Shown: one piece after another, positions 34,305-42,806 of the stretch | Layout of the letters: every line of letters starts with the position of its first letter | Numbering within the stretch: the stretch's first letter is position 1 | Program-made: the position numbers and the translations under genes | The notes under the pieces: generated by a model | What the model was told of the DNA's origin: nothing | Seen by the model: the letters and a program-made list of their open reading frames with translations, nothing else | Database searches by the model: none | Assembly: GCF_003355005.1 (NCBI RefSeq) | Contig: NZ_CP029985.1 | Span: forward strand, 62,001 to 126,000 | Length of the DNA: 64,000 bases | Origin: Sphingomonas sp. FARSPH | GTDB lineage: Bacteria; Pseudomonadota; Alphaproteobacteria; Sphingomonadales; Sphingomonadaceae | Direction of reading: 5' to 3'

Positions 34305-36209
34305 ATGCGCCGCGCGATCTCCATCTCCCTCCTCGCCCTCGCCACCGCCGGCAGCGGCCATGCGCAACAGCTCGGCTCCGATATCCCAAAGAGCTTCAAG
34401 GCGGTCGAAGCCAGCTTCGACTACGACCGGCGCAGCGTCGACATCCCGATGCGCGACGGGGTCAAGCTGCACGCCGTCATCATCCAGCTGAAGGGGCTGA
34501 AGGACGCGCCGATCGTCCTGCAGCGCACGCCCTATGGCGCGGAAAGCACGACCGAGCGCGAGGCGAGCGCGCATGGCGACATGATGGTGCGCGCCTCCGA
34601 CGCGGCGATGCTGAAGGCCGGCTACATTCGCGTCTACGAGGACGTGCGCGGCAAATACGGGTCGGAGGGCGACTACGTCAACGAACGCCCGCTGATCGGC
34701 CCGCTCAACGGCACCAAGGTCGATCATTCGACCGACGCCTATGACACGATCGACTGGTTGGTGAAGAACCTGCCCAACACCAATGGCCGCGTCGGCATTA
34801 TCGGCACCAGTTACGACGGGATGATGGCGGCGATGGCGCTGGTGAAACCGCATCCGGCGCTAAAGGCGTCGGTGCCGATGAACCCGGTCATCAACACGTG
34901 GATGAACGACGACGATTTCCACGGTGGCGCGTTCCGCCTGATCGGCTTCGATTATTATTACGGGCAGGACGCGGCGAAGGGCAATGCCGGCGACCTGTGG
35001 CGCGACGCCTATGACGATTACGACGGCTTCCTGCGGGCCGGTTCGGCGGGCGATTTCGCACGCGCGCACGGCCTTCAGCAACTGCCGTGGATCGCCCGGA
35101 TGATGGCGCATCCCGCCTACGACGCCTTCTGGCAGGCGCAGGCGCTCGAAGACATTCTCCCCAAACAGCCGCAGACGGTGCCGACCCTGTGGGTCGCCTC
35201 GCAATGGGACCAGGAGGATATCTACGGCGCGATCGCCGCCTATCGCGCCGTCAGCAAGGTCGATCCCCGCCACGTCAACCATCTCGTCCTCGGTCCATGG
35301 GCGCATGGCGGCGCGAACGGCGACGGATCGACCCTCGGCGCGATCAAATTCGATGCCGACACGGCTCTGTGGTTCCGGCGCGAGGTGCTGATGCCCTTCC
35401 TCGACGCGCACCTGAAGACCGGCGGCGCGCCCGACCGGCTGGCGCCCGTCACCGCCTTCCAGACCGGCAGCAACCGCTGGCAGACGCTGCCCGCCTGGCC
35501 GCTCGCGTGCGAACGGGGCTGCGCGAGACCGATGCAGCGTCTCTATTTCGGCGGCGACGGCGCGCTCGACTGGAGCAATGCGGCCGCGGCTGGCAGCGAC
35601 AGCTACGTCTCCGATCCCGCCAAGCCGATCCCTTATCGCCTGCGCCCGATCCGTCCGACCTATGCGACCGGATCGACGTGGCGCCAGTGGCTCGTCGACG
35701 ACCAGCGCCCTTTCTCCGACCGCACCGACGTGCTCGTCTACCAGACGCCCGTGCTGACCAAGCCGGTCGCGATCTCGGGCGCGGCTGCGGTCGATCTCGT
35801 CGCCGCGACGACGGGGACGGACGGCGATTTCGTCGCCAAGCTGATCGACGTCTATCCGGCCGAATATACCGAAAAGCCCGAAATGGGCGGTTATCAGCTG
35901 CCCGTCGCGATGGACATCCTGCGCGGCCGCTTTCGCGAGGGGTTCAGCGAGGCGAAGCCGATCGCCGCGAACACGCCGCTGACCTACCGCATCGTCCTGC
36001 CGCACGCGAACCACGTCTTCCTGCCGGGCCACCGCATCATGGTGCAGGTCCAGTCGAGCTGGTTCCCGCTCTACGATCGCAACCCGCAGACGTTCGTGCC
36101 GACGATCATGGAGGCGAAGCCCGGCGACTATCAAAAGGCGACGATCACCGTCGGTCATGGCGGCACGCAGGGCAGCTTCGTCGAACTGCCCGTGGTGGAG
36201 GCAAAATAG
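34305..36209 (+). CDS. CocE/NonD family exported hydrolase
   Basis: 634 residues. The signal peptide ends at AHA/Q (about 20). An alpha/beta hydrolase (IPMRDGVKLHAVII, RTPYG, YEDVRGKYGSEGDY, nucleophile S169 in GIIGTSYDGMM) is followed by the beta-rich X-Pro dipeptidyl-peptidase C-terminal domain from about residue 420. The catalytic Asp and His are likely in WVASQWDQED and LVLGPWAHGG. Members include cocaine esterase, alpha-amino-acid ester hydrolases and glutaryl-7-ACA acylases, so ester or acyl-peptide cleavage in the periplasm is expected. 76 bases after the CHAP gene. Confidence 0.93.
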   Translation: MRRAISISLLALATAGSGHAQQLGSDIPKSFKAVEASFDYDRRSVDIPMRDGVKLHAVIIQLKGLKDAPIVLQRTPYGAESTTEREASAHGDMMVRASDAAMLKAGYIRVYEDVRGKYGSEGDYVNERPLIGPLNGTKVDHSTDAYDTIDWLVKNLPNTNGRVGIIGTSYDGMMAAMALVKPHPALKASVPMNPVINTWMNDDDFHGGAFRLIGFDYYYGQDAAKGNAGDLWRDAYDDYDGFLRAGSAGDFARAHGLQQLPWIARMMAHPAYDAFWQAQALEDILPKQPQTVPTLWVASQWDQEDIYGAIAAYRAVSKVDPRHVNHLVLGPWAHGGANGDGSTLGAIKFDADTALWFRREVLMPFLDAHLKTGGAPDRLAPVTAFQTGSNRWQTLPAWPLACERGCARPMQRLYFGGDGALDWSNAAAAGSDSYVSDPAKPIPYRLRPIRPTYATGSTWRQWLVDDQRPFSDRTDVLVYQTPVLTKPVAISGAAAVDLVAATTGTDGDFVAKLIDVYPAEYTEKPEMGGYQLPVAMDILRGRFREGFSEAKPIAANTPLTYRIVLPHANHVFLPGHRIMVQVQSSWFPLYDRNPQTFVPTIMEAKPGDYQKATITVGHGGTQGSFVELPVVEAK

Positions 36210-36286
36210 CCGCAGGCGGCCGGATGGCGCCCCCCGGCCGCCGCCATCATCCGGCCCGACGACATATCGTTCCCGGTCTTGATCAC

Positions 36287-36375
36287 ATCGTCACCCCGGA
36301 CTTGATCCGGGGTCCCGCTTTTTGCCAAGGCCGATGAAAGAAGCGGGACCCCGGCTCTCCGGCCGGGGTGACGAT
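36287..36375. repeat. Palindromic repeat (REP-like) in the CocE-VWA gap
   Basis: Two nested perfect inverted repeats: a 13-bp arm pair at 36287-36299/36363-36375 (ATCGTCACCCCGG and its complement) and a 14-bp pair at 36307-36320/36341-36354 (CCGGGGTCCCGCTT and its complement). The left 33 bases (36288-36320) recur exactly, inverted, at 56942-56974. The element fills most of the 367-base gap between the two genes; apart from it I see nothing there. Confidence 0.85.
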
Positions 36376-36576
36376 ATAAGACGTTTGATATCAATGGTTT
36401 AACTCAATCACTCCTCGAACTGACGACCCGCAATACGCACTGTCCCACACCGCGGCGGACTGATACACTACCGCCATGCGCCATACCCGACACTCGAAGG
36501 CGTCCCGTCGCACAGGGCGAAACACTGCGACCTTTGCGACCTTCCGCGCGCCAACCCCTTGCGACAGCGTCATTTC

Positions 36577-37755
36577 ATGTTTCTGAACTTCCTCGACGAA
36601 CTCCGTACCGCGGGCATCACCGCCAGCCTCAAGGAACATCTTCTCCTGCTCGAGGCGCTCGATGCCGAGGTGATCGACCGCTCGCCGGAGGATTTCTACT
36701 ATCTCGCCCGCGCCACCTATGTGAAGGACGAGGGCCTGCTCGACCGCTTCGACCAGGTCTTCGCCAAGGTCTTCCGCGGGATCGCCACCAATTATGGCAC
36801 CGCTCCAGCCGATATTCCCGCCGACTGGCTGAAGGCGGTCGCGCAGAAATATCTGACGCCCGAAGAGATGGCGAAGATCACGTCGCTCGGCTCGTGGGAC
36901 GAGATCATGGACACGCTCAAGCAGCGGCTGGCGGAACAGGAAGGGCGGCACCAGGGCGGCAACAAATGGATCGGCACCGGCGGTACCAGCCCGTTCGGCA
37001 ACGGCGGCTACAATCCGGAAGGCGTGCGGATCGGCGGCGAGAGCACGCACAAACGCGCGCTCAAGGTATGGGAACAGCGCGACTTCAGGAACCTCGACAA
37101 CACCCGCGAACTCGGCACCCGAAACATCAAGGTCGCGCTGCGACGCCTGCGCCGCTTCGCGCGGGAAGGCGCGGCGGACGAGCTCGACATCGACGGCACG
37201 ATCGACGGCACCGCGCGACAGGGCTGGCTCGACGTGCGGATGCGGCCCGAACGGCGCAATGCCGTGAAGGTGCTGCTGTTCCTCGACGTCGGCGGCTCGA
37301 TGGACCCGTGGGTGAAGCTGTGCGAGGAATTGTTCAGCGCCGCGACCAGCGAGTTCAAGAACCTCGAATTCTTCTATTTCCACAATTGCCCGTACGAAGG
37401 CGTGTGGAAGGACAATCGCCGCCGCTTCCAGGAACGCACGCCGACCGCCGACGTGCTGCACAAATACGGTCACGACTATAAGCTGATCTTCGTCGGCGAC
37501 GCATCGATGAGCCCGTATGAGATCACCTATCCCGGCGGATCGGTCGAACATTTCAACGAGGAGGCGGGCGCGGCGTGGATGCAGCGGCTGACCAATACCT
37601 ATCCCGCCGCAGTGTGGCTCAACCCGATCCCGGAGGCGCAATGGGGCTATACCCAGTCGATCCAGATCCTGCGCCAGCTGATGACCGACCGCATGTACCC
37701 GCTGACCCTCGCCGGCCTAGACGCGGCGATGCGCGAGCTGACGCGCAAGCGATAG
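36577..37755 (+). CDS. CoxE-like VWA domain protein (probable MoxR partner)
   Basis: 392 residues, cytoplasmic. The N-terminal helical part begins MFLNFLDELRTAGITASLKEHLLLLEAL. A von Willebrand A domain starts around 230 (VKVLLFLDVGGSMDPWVKLCEELF). The metal-site motif reads D237-x-G-x-S241 instead of D-x-S-x-S, a variant I recall in this subfamily. The C-terminus ends with IQILRQLMTDRMYPLTLAGLD. A glycine-rich stretch at about 128-150 looks disordered. It should act with the MoxR ATPase at 32604. The ATG at 36577 fits; an in-frame Met 18 bases earlier is less likely. Confidence 0.92.
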   Translation: MFLNFLDELRTAGITASLKEHLLLLEALDAEVIDRSPEDFYYLARATYVKDEGLLDRFDQVFAKVFRGIATNYGTAPADIPADWLKAVAQKYLTPEEMAKITSLGSWDEIMDTLKQRLAEQEGRHQGGNKWIGTGGTSPFGNGGYNPEGVRIGGESTHKRALKVWEQRDFRNLDNTRELGTRNIKVALRRLRRFAREGAADELDIDGTIDGTARQGWLDVRMRPERRNAVKVLLFLDVGGSMDPWVKLCEELFSAATSEFKNLEFFYFHNCPYEGVWKDNRRRFQERTPTADVLHKYGHDYKLIFVGDASMSPYEITYPGGSVEHFNEEAGAAWMQRLTNTYPAAVWLNPIPEAQWGYTQSIQILRQLMTDRMYPLTLAGLDAAMRELTRKR

Positions 37756-37804
37756 CCCAGCCGTTCGGGATGTGATAGCATCTCTGGAAATTGGGAGATG
37801 TGCG

Positions 37805-38047
37805 ATGTCGATGGTCTTCACCCTCACCCTGCTCGCCGCTGTCGCCCAGACGGGCCAGCCCGCCAAGCCGGTGGAGAATAAACGCTGCGCCAAACCCGGC
37901 GTCGAGATGACCCGCATCGACACACCGCGCGCGACGCCCCGCAAGCTCGGCGAGATGCCGCCGGCCAAGCCCTTCTACACCGTCGTCCGCGAGATCGACG
38001 GCTGCCCGCAAAACGTCTCGGTGCCGGTCGCGCGCGCGCACCGATAG
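37805..38047 (+). CDS. Small probably exported hypothetical protein
   Basis: 80 residues. The ATG at 37805 is preceded by GGGAG at 37793-37797 with good spacing. The N-terminus is hydrophobic (MSMVFTLTLLAAVAQTG), likely a signal peptide, followed by a short basic/proline-rich part with two cysteines (ENKRCAKPG, REIDGCPQNV) that could form a disulfide. I do not recognise a family. It lies 50 bases after the VWA gene on the same strand. Confidence 0.65.
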   Translation: MSMVFTLTLLAAVAQTGQPAKPVENKRCAKPGVEMTRIDTPRATPRKLGEMPPAKPFYTVVREIDGCPQNVSVPVARAHR

Positions 38048-38081
38048 CGTCCCGTCTCGATCAACCCGGTGCACCCTTCAA

Positions 38082-38140
38082 CCCCGGCAAAAGCCGGGGC
38101 ACAGATCGGGGTCCAGGCCGGCCCCCGGCCCTCGCCGGGG
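38082..38140. repeat. Palindromic repeat between the small gene and anmK
   Basis: CCCCGGC-AAAA-GCCGGGG at 38082-38099 and CCCCGG/CCGGGG at 38123-38140 form two adjacent hairpins in the convergent gap. They are related in style, not in exact sequence, to the 36287 element and may also terminate transcription. Confidence 0.6.
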
Positions 38141-38178
38141 AGGCAATGAGATTCGGCGAGGCCCGCGACGCTCCCCAC

Positions 38179-39264
38179 CTATGGCTGACTGACCACGCCC
38201 CCAGCCAACGCCGTTGGCACGCCCGTCGTGCCCGGAAAGCTGATCGGCAGATCCTTTAACCGCCGCACCGCCATATAGGCAAAGCCCTCCGCCTCCATCG
38301 CATCGCCGTTCCAGCCGAGCGTATCGCTCGGCTCGGGCGTCAAACCGGTGTGCGCCGCGATCATGGCGAGCAGGGTCGGATTGTGCCGCCCGCCACCCGC
38401 GACGATCAGCCGCCGCGGCCGCTCTGGCAGCTGGACCAAAGCCTCGACCACCGTCGCGGCGGTGAAGGCGGTCAGCGTCGCCGCGCCGTCGGCCGTCGAC
38501 AGGCCGCGGGCGGGCTGAATGGTGAAATCATTGCGGTCGAGCGACTTGGGCGCGGGCGCGTCGAAATAGGGATGGTCGAGCATCGCGGTCAGCACCGTCT
38601 CGTCGACGCGCCCCGCTGCAGCCAGCGCACCGTCCGCATCGAATCGCGCGCCGCTCTCCGCCTCCACCCAGCTGTCGATCAGGCCGTTCGCCGGCCCCGT
38701 GTCGAATGCGACCAGCGCTCCGTCTCGCCCGACGAAGGTGATGTTCCCCACCCCGCCCAGGTTGAGCACCGCGACGGGCTTCTCCAACCCGGCGACCAGC
38801 GCGGCGTGATAGACCGGCAGCAACGGCGCGCCCTGCCCACCCGCCGCGACGTCCGCGCTGCGCAGGTCGCTCACCACTGCGATCCCCGTCGCACGCGCCA
38901 GCACCGCGCCATCACCGATCTGCCACGTCCAGCCGCGATCGGGCCGATGCGCCACCGTCTGCCCGTGATAGCCGATGACATCGACCGCCGATGCCTCGAT
39001 GCCCGCGTCGCGCAGCAGCTTGTGCACCGCCATGGCATGCGCGCGGTCGATCAACTCGCCCGCGGCGACGAGGTCGGGGCTGGCGCGCGGCCGGTCGAAG
39101 GTCAGCGCCAGCGCGGTCGCCGCCGCCAGCTGCGCGCGCGCCGCATCGGAATACGGCTCGCCGCGAAAGCCGATGGCGCGCACCTCGGCCTCGCCGTCGG
39201 TCTCGATCAACGCCGCATCGATCCCGTCCAGCGACGTTCCCGACATCAATCCGATCGCCAGCAT
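38179..39264 (-). CDS. anmK: Anhydro-N-acetylmuramic acid kinase
   Basis: 361 residues. ATP-binding GLMSGTSLDGIDAA at the N-terminus, GYHGQTVAHRP, QIGDGAVLA and the NLGGVGNITFV, FDTGPANGLID blocks are family signatures, with the C-terminal GWNGDAMEAEGFAYMAVR intact. It phosphorylates and opens 1,6-anhydroMurNAc during peptidoglycan recycling. The ATG at 39264 is chosen over a GTG at 39282. A 14-bp tandem repeat lies directly upstream (39282-39337), where its promoter or leader should be. Confidence 0.95.
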   Translation of the reverse strand: MLAIGLMSGTSLDGIDAALIETDGEAEVRAIGFRGEPYSDAARAQLAAATALALTFDRPRASPDLVAAGELIDRAHAMAVHKLLRDAGIEASAVDVIGYHGQTVAHRPDRGWTWQIGDGAVLARATGIAVVSDLRSADVAAGGQGAPLLPVYHAALVAGLEKPVAVLNLGGVGNITFVGRDGALVAFDTGPANGLIDSWVEAESGARFDADGALAAAGRVDETVLTAMLDHPYFDAPAPKSLDRNDFTIQPARGLSTADGAATLTAFTAATVVEALVQLPERPRRLIVAGGGRHNPTLLAMIAAHTGLTPEPSDTLGWNGDAMEAEGFAYMAVRRLKDLPISFPGTTGVPTALAGGVVSQP

Positions 39265-39281
39265 GCCGCCTGTCCTCCCCA

Positions 39282-39337
39282 CCCCGCTTGCCTGGCCCCG
39301 CTTGCCTGGCCCCGCTTGCCTGGCCCCGCTTGCCCGG
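39282..39337. repeat. Four tandem copies of a 14-bp unit upstream of anmK
   Basis: The unit CCCCGCTTGCCTGG is repeated exactly three times (39282-39323) and a fourth time with one change (CCCCGCTTGCCCGG, 39324-39337). It begins 18 bases from the anmK ATG, within the gap between anmK and the glucosidase gene. Confidence 0.95.
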
Positions 39338-39381
39338 CGACGCGCGGCGTGTCGACCACCCGCGCGCCATGCCGTGTGCGA

Positions 39382-41907
39382 TCAGCGGCGCGCGATGACC
39401 AGTTCGCCCGCCTTGGCCCTGTCGGGTAGGTCGAAGCGGATCGTGCCGGTCGCGGTATCCAGCTGGGCGGCAGAGACACCGAGGCCGCTGACCGTCGCTG
39501 CCCCCTGCCAGCCGTGGACGACGATCGCGATCCGCGACCACCACGGCCTGAACCGCCCCTGCCGCGCGTCGAAGGCGATGCGCAGCCCCGCGGGCGTGAT
39601 CGTACAGCGCACCTGTTGGCGCAGATACACCCCCTTGCGAAACGCCATCGAATGGCCGTCGTCGGCGTAGAGATCGCCGCGGCAATCCTCGCCCGGATAG
39701 ACGTCGAGCTGCAACGCCCCCTTCGGCGTCTCGCCGGTATTCTGGACCAGCGGCTGGCGCGGCAGGATCGTGCCCGCCCGCACGAACACCGGCAGATGAT
39801 CGAGCCGTGGCGTCTCGGTGACACGGTCGCCCCGCGCCATCGCCTCGCCCGTCGCCTGGCTGGCGGACTGGATCTGCCCGCCGTCCTGCTTTTCCGGCGT
39901 GCCGGCGCGCTGCCCGGTCCAGTAATCGTACCAGCCACCCGCGGGCAGACAGACGTCGTAGGCGACCGGCTGGTCCGGCCGCGGCGGCGGCGCGACGAGC
40001 AGCGACCGGCCGACCGTGAACGTCCAGGACTGGTCGCACGACATACGCAGCGCGGAAGGATAATCGTAGAAGACCGGCCGCAGGATCGGGTCGCCCAGCC
40101 GGCTGTTCTGGTCGGCGAGCGCATAGAGATACGGCATCAGGCGATAGCGTTCCTCGATGAAGCGCCGCCGGATCGCGAGATGCTCCCGCCCGTCGACCCA
40201 TGGCTCGACGCGCGGCGTGCCCTTCGCGGAATGGTTGCGGAACACGGGGTAGAAAGCGCCGATCTCGAACCAGCGCGTCGCGAGCTCGGGGCTTGGACCG
40301 CCCGCAAAGCCCGTCACGTCGGCCGCGCCATAGGAAAAGCCGGACAGGCCCAGGTTGATGATCTGCTGGACCGACAGCTTCAGGTGATCCCAGGTCGCTA
40401 GATTGTCGCCCGTCCACGTCACCGCATAACGCTGCCCGCCGGCATAGCTCGCGCGCGTCATCACGAACGCCCGCTCGTTCGGCGCCAGCTTGCGCAGACC
40501 GTCATAGGTCGCACGGGTGTTCTCCATGCCGTAGACGTTGTGGATTTCCGCATGCGGCGCGGTGCGGGCCGCGAAGCCGTCGCTGTCGATGCGGTGCAGG
40601 ACGTCGGGCGGCATCGTCTTGGTCGGCGTGTTGAAGATTGCCGGCTCGTTCATGTCGTTCCACGCGCCCGCGACGCCCATCTTCACCTGATCGGCGAACA
40701 GCGTGCCATACCAGTTGCGGACCTTGGACTGCGTGAAGTCGGGGAACACCGACGGACCGGGCCATACGGGGCCGACATAGACCGAACCGTCGGCGCGGTG
40801 GACGAAGGCGTCGCGCTGCGTACCTTCGTCATAGGGCCTGTAGCCCTGATCGGGCACGCGGGCGACATGCAGGTCGGTGATCGTCACCACCTTGAACCCG
40901 TCGCGCTTCAGGTCGGACAGCAGGCCCTTCATGTCGGGAAACGCCTTGGTGTCGACGGTGAAGGGGCGGTTGCGATCCTGCCAGTCGATGTCGAGCCACA
41001 GCACGTCGGTCGGGACCCGCTCCTGCCGCAGCCGCGCGGCGACATTGCGCAGCTCGTCCGCGCTCATGTAGCTGTAGCGTGATTGCTGATAGCCGAGCGC
41101 CCATTGCGGGACGATCGGCGCCTTGCCCGTCAGGTCGGTGTAGCGGCGCACCACGTCGGCGGTCGTCGGGCCGGCGATGACGTAATAATCGACCGGGCCA
41201 TCCGGCGCGCCGAACGCGAGCACATTGTCGTCGCGGTGGCCGAAATCGAACCAGCTGCGCCAACTGTTGTCGAGGAAGATGCCGTAGCTGCCGCCTTCCC
41301 CGCCCACGCCGATGAAGAACGGGATCGACTTGTAGATCGGGTCGTCGCCGCTGCCGAAGCCGAAGGCGTCGGTATTCCAGTCGACGAAGCTCTTGCCGCG
41401 CCGGTCGAGCCCGCCGGTCTTGTCGCCCAGCCCGAAATAATGCTCGCCCTGCGGCATCGCCTTGCGCAGCGTGAAGGCGGCGCCGTCGCGGCGGAACGGC
41501 GTCGCGGCATCGGTGGTAATGATCTTGCCCGCCGGATCGGTGATCGTCATCCGCCCATCGGGCGCGAAGGCGACGCGCAGCGCCGCGGTGGCGAAACCGT
41601 CCGCGGTCGGCGTAACGCGCACGCGCTGCTTGCGGACGGCGGCGTCAACCGCCCAGCTCGCATCCTCTGGCAGGGCGCCGTCGCGGTCGATGCGGATGCG
41701 CAGGATCGCGTCGGTTAGCGCGACGACGCGGATATTGCCCTCCGCGCGGCGCACGGCGACGCCGTCAGGCTGCGCCACGATCGATGCGGCGGGGGCCGAA
41801 GTCGCGGCCTGCGCCCGCACGGCGGCGGGCAGCATCGCGACCGGCGCAAGCGCGAGCAACAGGGCGGCACGCCGCCGGGCGACGGGCGCAAGGCCACGCG
41901 ATGTCAT
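39382..41907 (-). CDS. Exported GH31 family alpha-glucosidase
   Basis: 841 residues. A signal peptide (to about VRAQA, residue 35) is followed by an N-terminal beta-sandwich, the TIM barrel and C-terminal beta domains. The GH31 nucleophile motif is GAWNDMNEP with D418; the barrel opens with PQWALGYQQSRYSYMS and the WLDIDW segment is intact. The family hydrolyses alpha-glucosidic (also alpha-xylosidic) bonds of oligosaccharides. The start is ATG 41907. Upstream, the 280-base gap to the next gene contains a degenerate palindromic repeat. Its stop is 117 bases before the anmK ATG on the same strand. Confidence 0.95.
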   Translation of the reverse strand: MTSRGLAPVARRRAALLLALAPVAMLPAAVRAQAATSAPAASIVAQPDGVAVRRAEGNIRVVALTDAILRIRIDRDGALPEDASWAVDAAVRKQRVRVTPTADGFATAALRVAFAPDGRMTITDPAGKIITTDAATPFRRDGAAFTLRKAMPQGEHYFGLGDKTGGLDRRGKSFVDWNTDAFGFGSGDDPIYKSIPFFIGVGGEGGSYGIFLDNSWRSWFDFGHRDDNVLAFGAPDGPVDYYVIAGPTTADVVRRYTDLTGKAPIVPQWALGYQQSRYSYMSADELRNVAARLRQERVPTDVLWLDIDWQDRNRPFTVDTKAFPDMKGLLSDLKRDGFKVVTITDLHVARVPDQGYRPYDEGTQRDAFVHRADGSVYVGPVWPGPSVFPDFTQSKVRNWYGTLFADQVKMGVAGAWNDMNEPAIFNTPTKTMPPDVLHRIDSDGFAARTAPHAEIHNVYGMENTRATYDGLRKLAPNERAFVMTRASYAGGQRYAVTWTGDNLATWDHLKLSVQQIINLGLSGFSYGAADVTGFAGGPSPELATRWFEIGAFYPVFRNHSAKGTPRVEPWVDGREHLAIRRRFIEERYRLMPYLYALADQNSRLGDPILRPVFYDYPSALRMSCDQSWTFTVGRSLLVAPPPRPDQPVAYDVCLPAGGWYDYWTGQRAGTPEKQDGGQIQSASQATGEAMARGDRVTETPRLDHLPVFVRAGTILPRQPLVQNTGETPKGALQLDVYPGEDCRGDLYADDGHSMAFRKGVYLRQQVRCTITPAGLRIAFDARQGRFRPWWSRIAIVVHGWQGAATVSGLGVSAAQLDTATGTIRFDLPDRAKAGELVIARR

Positions 41908-42064
41908 GAAACGTCTCTCCCCGGGGATAGCTATGCTTTACTTCCCAGAGGGTTGCGGGAGCGGCGCCCGCGCGTCAACCTCGGATCGCCGGACGCGACA
42001 AGCATCCCGCAAGAGAGATCAGGTCACGCAGTCCGCTTCGAATCTCGCGTCCTTGCCATTCCGC

Positions 42065-42149
42065 CGTCACGCCGCATTCGATCGGCGGTCCCGCTTTTCC
42101 TGTCTACCAAAGGAACAGCGCCATCCCGGCTCCATGGCCGGGACGACGA
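42065..42149. repeat. Degenerate copy of the palindromic repeat
   Basis: CGTCACGCCGCATTCGATCG at 42065 onward, followed by CGGTCCCGCTTTT, matches the left arm of the 36287 element with several changes. A CCCGGC/GCCGGG hairpin and GACGACGA close it on the right. It lies between the glucosidase start and the CMD-like gene; no gene is visible in this gap. Confidence 0.55.
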
Positions 42150-42187
42150 GGAGAGCGGCGATCACGCGCGACGATGGTGTCGGACGC

Positions 42188-42589
42188 TTACGCCCGGCGA
42201 TGCATCTCGCTTTCGCGCGCGATCGCGATGCCGTCGACGACCAGCTCGTAATGCGCGGGCGAGTATCCCGCCGACAGGAAGGCGCGCACCTCGACCGACG
42301 GCACCGAATAGCCGCGCCGCCAGCTCAGCACGGCGATGCGCCGCAGTGCCTCCAGCTTGGGATCGGCCAGTTGCGTGCTCGCCTTGATCCCGAACACCCA
42401 TTCGAGCAGGCGCGACAGCATGCCCGGCCTGCGCAGCGACGACAGGCCATCGCCGCGCGCCAGCCCGATCACGGAGCGTTCGAGTTCGGAAAGGGCCGGC
42501 TTGTCCTCGATGAGCGTGGCGAGCCGCTGCACCGCCGCCGCGCGTGCGAAACCGGCCATGCCGGGTTCTGCGAATGCCATATATGCCAT
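42188..42589 (-). CDS. Cysteine-less carboxymuconolactone decarboxylase/AhpD-like protein
   Basis: 133 residues. The second half (DPKLEALRRIAVLSWRRGYSVPSVEVRAFLSAGYSPAHYELVVDGIAIARESEM) follows the CMD/AhpD pattern in which a FLxAGxxxxxxxEVVxGI helix pair follows the active site. The active-site region reads SELERSVIGLARGDGLSSL, so the CxxC of AhpD peroxidases is absent and no cysteine occurs anywhere. It therefore cannot be a classical thiol peroxidase. The family call is my inference from helix pattern. Its RBS GGAGG at 42597-42601 favours the ATG at 42589 over 42592. Downstream of the TetR gene on the same strand, with operator-like repeats between. Confidence 0.7.
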   Translation of the reverse strand: MAYMAFAEPGMAGFARAAAVQRLATLIEDKPALSELERSVIGLARGDGLSSLRRPGMLSRLLEWVFGIKASTQLADPKLEALRRIAVLSWRRGYSVPSVEVRAFLSAGYSPAHYELVVDGIAIARESEMHRRA

Positions 42590-42727
42590 CATCGACCTCC
42601 CTTTCCCGCGTGCGGCCGGACGACCCCGCGTGCCACCCCGGCGCGCGAACCCGTTCCCGGTCCGACGGATACACCTTGCTGCTGAACCTTAGAAAAACCG
42701 GTTGGCCTGTCACGCCGCCCCGCCTTC

Positions 42728-42743
42728 TATACTGGTCGGTATA
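42728..42743. promoter_or_regulatory. Operator-like inverted repeat upstream of the CMD-like gene
   Basis: TATAC-TGGTCG-GTATA, perfect 5-bp arms, 139 bases upstream of the CMD-like start. It contains the same GGTCGGTA core as the next repeat and is AT-rich compared with its surroundings. Confidence 0.5.
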
Positions 42744-42774
42744 TAACCCGGTTCACCTGGCGTCAATCGTTTTG

Positions 42775-42786
42775 TACCGACCGGTA
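42775..42786. promoter_or_regulatory. Second operator-like inverted repeat
   Basis: TACCG-AC-CGGTA, perfect 5-bp arms, 21 bases below the tetR stop. It shares its CGGTA core with 42728-42743 and with the sequence in front of tetR, so it is a probable TetR binding site. An eight-A run at 42790-42797 next to it, read on the minus strand, could be part of a tetR terminator. Confidence 0.5.
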
Positions 42787-42806
42787 GAGAAAAAAAAGCC
42801 CCGCGC

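Noticed and set aside
39282..39337. CRISPR-like array
   Set aside because: The 14-base units are directly adjacent without spacers and there are no cas genes.
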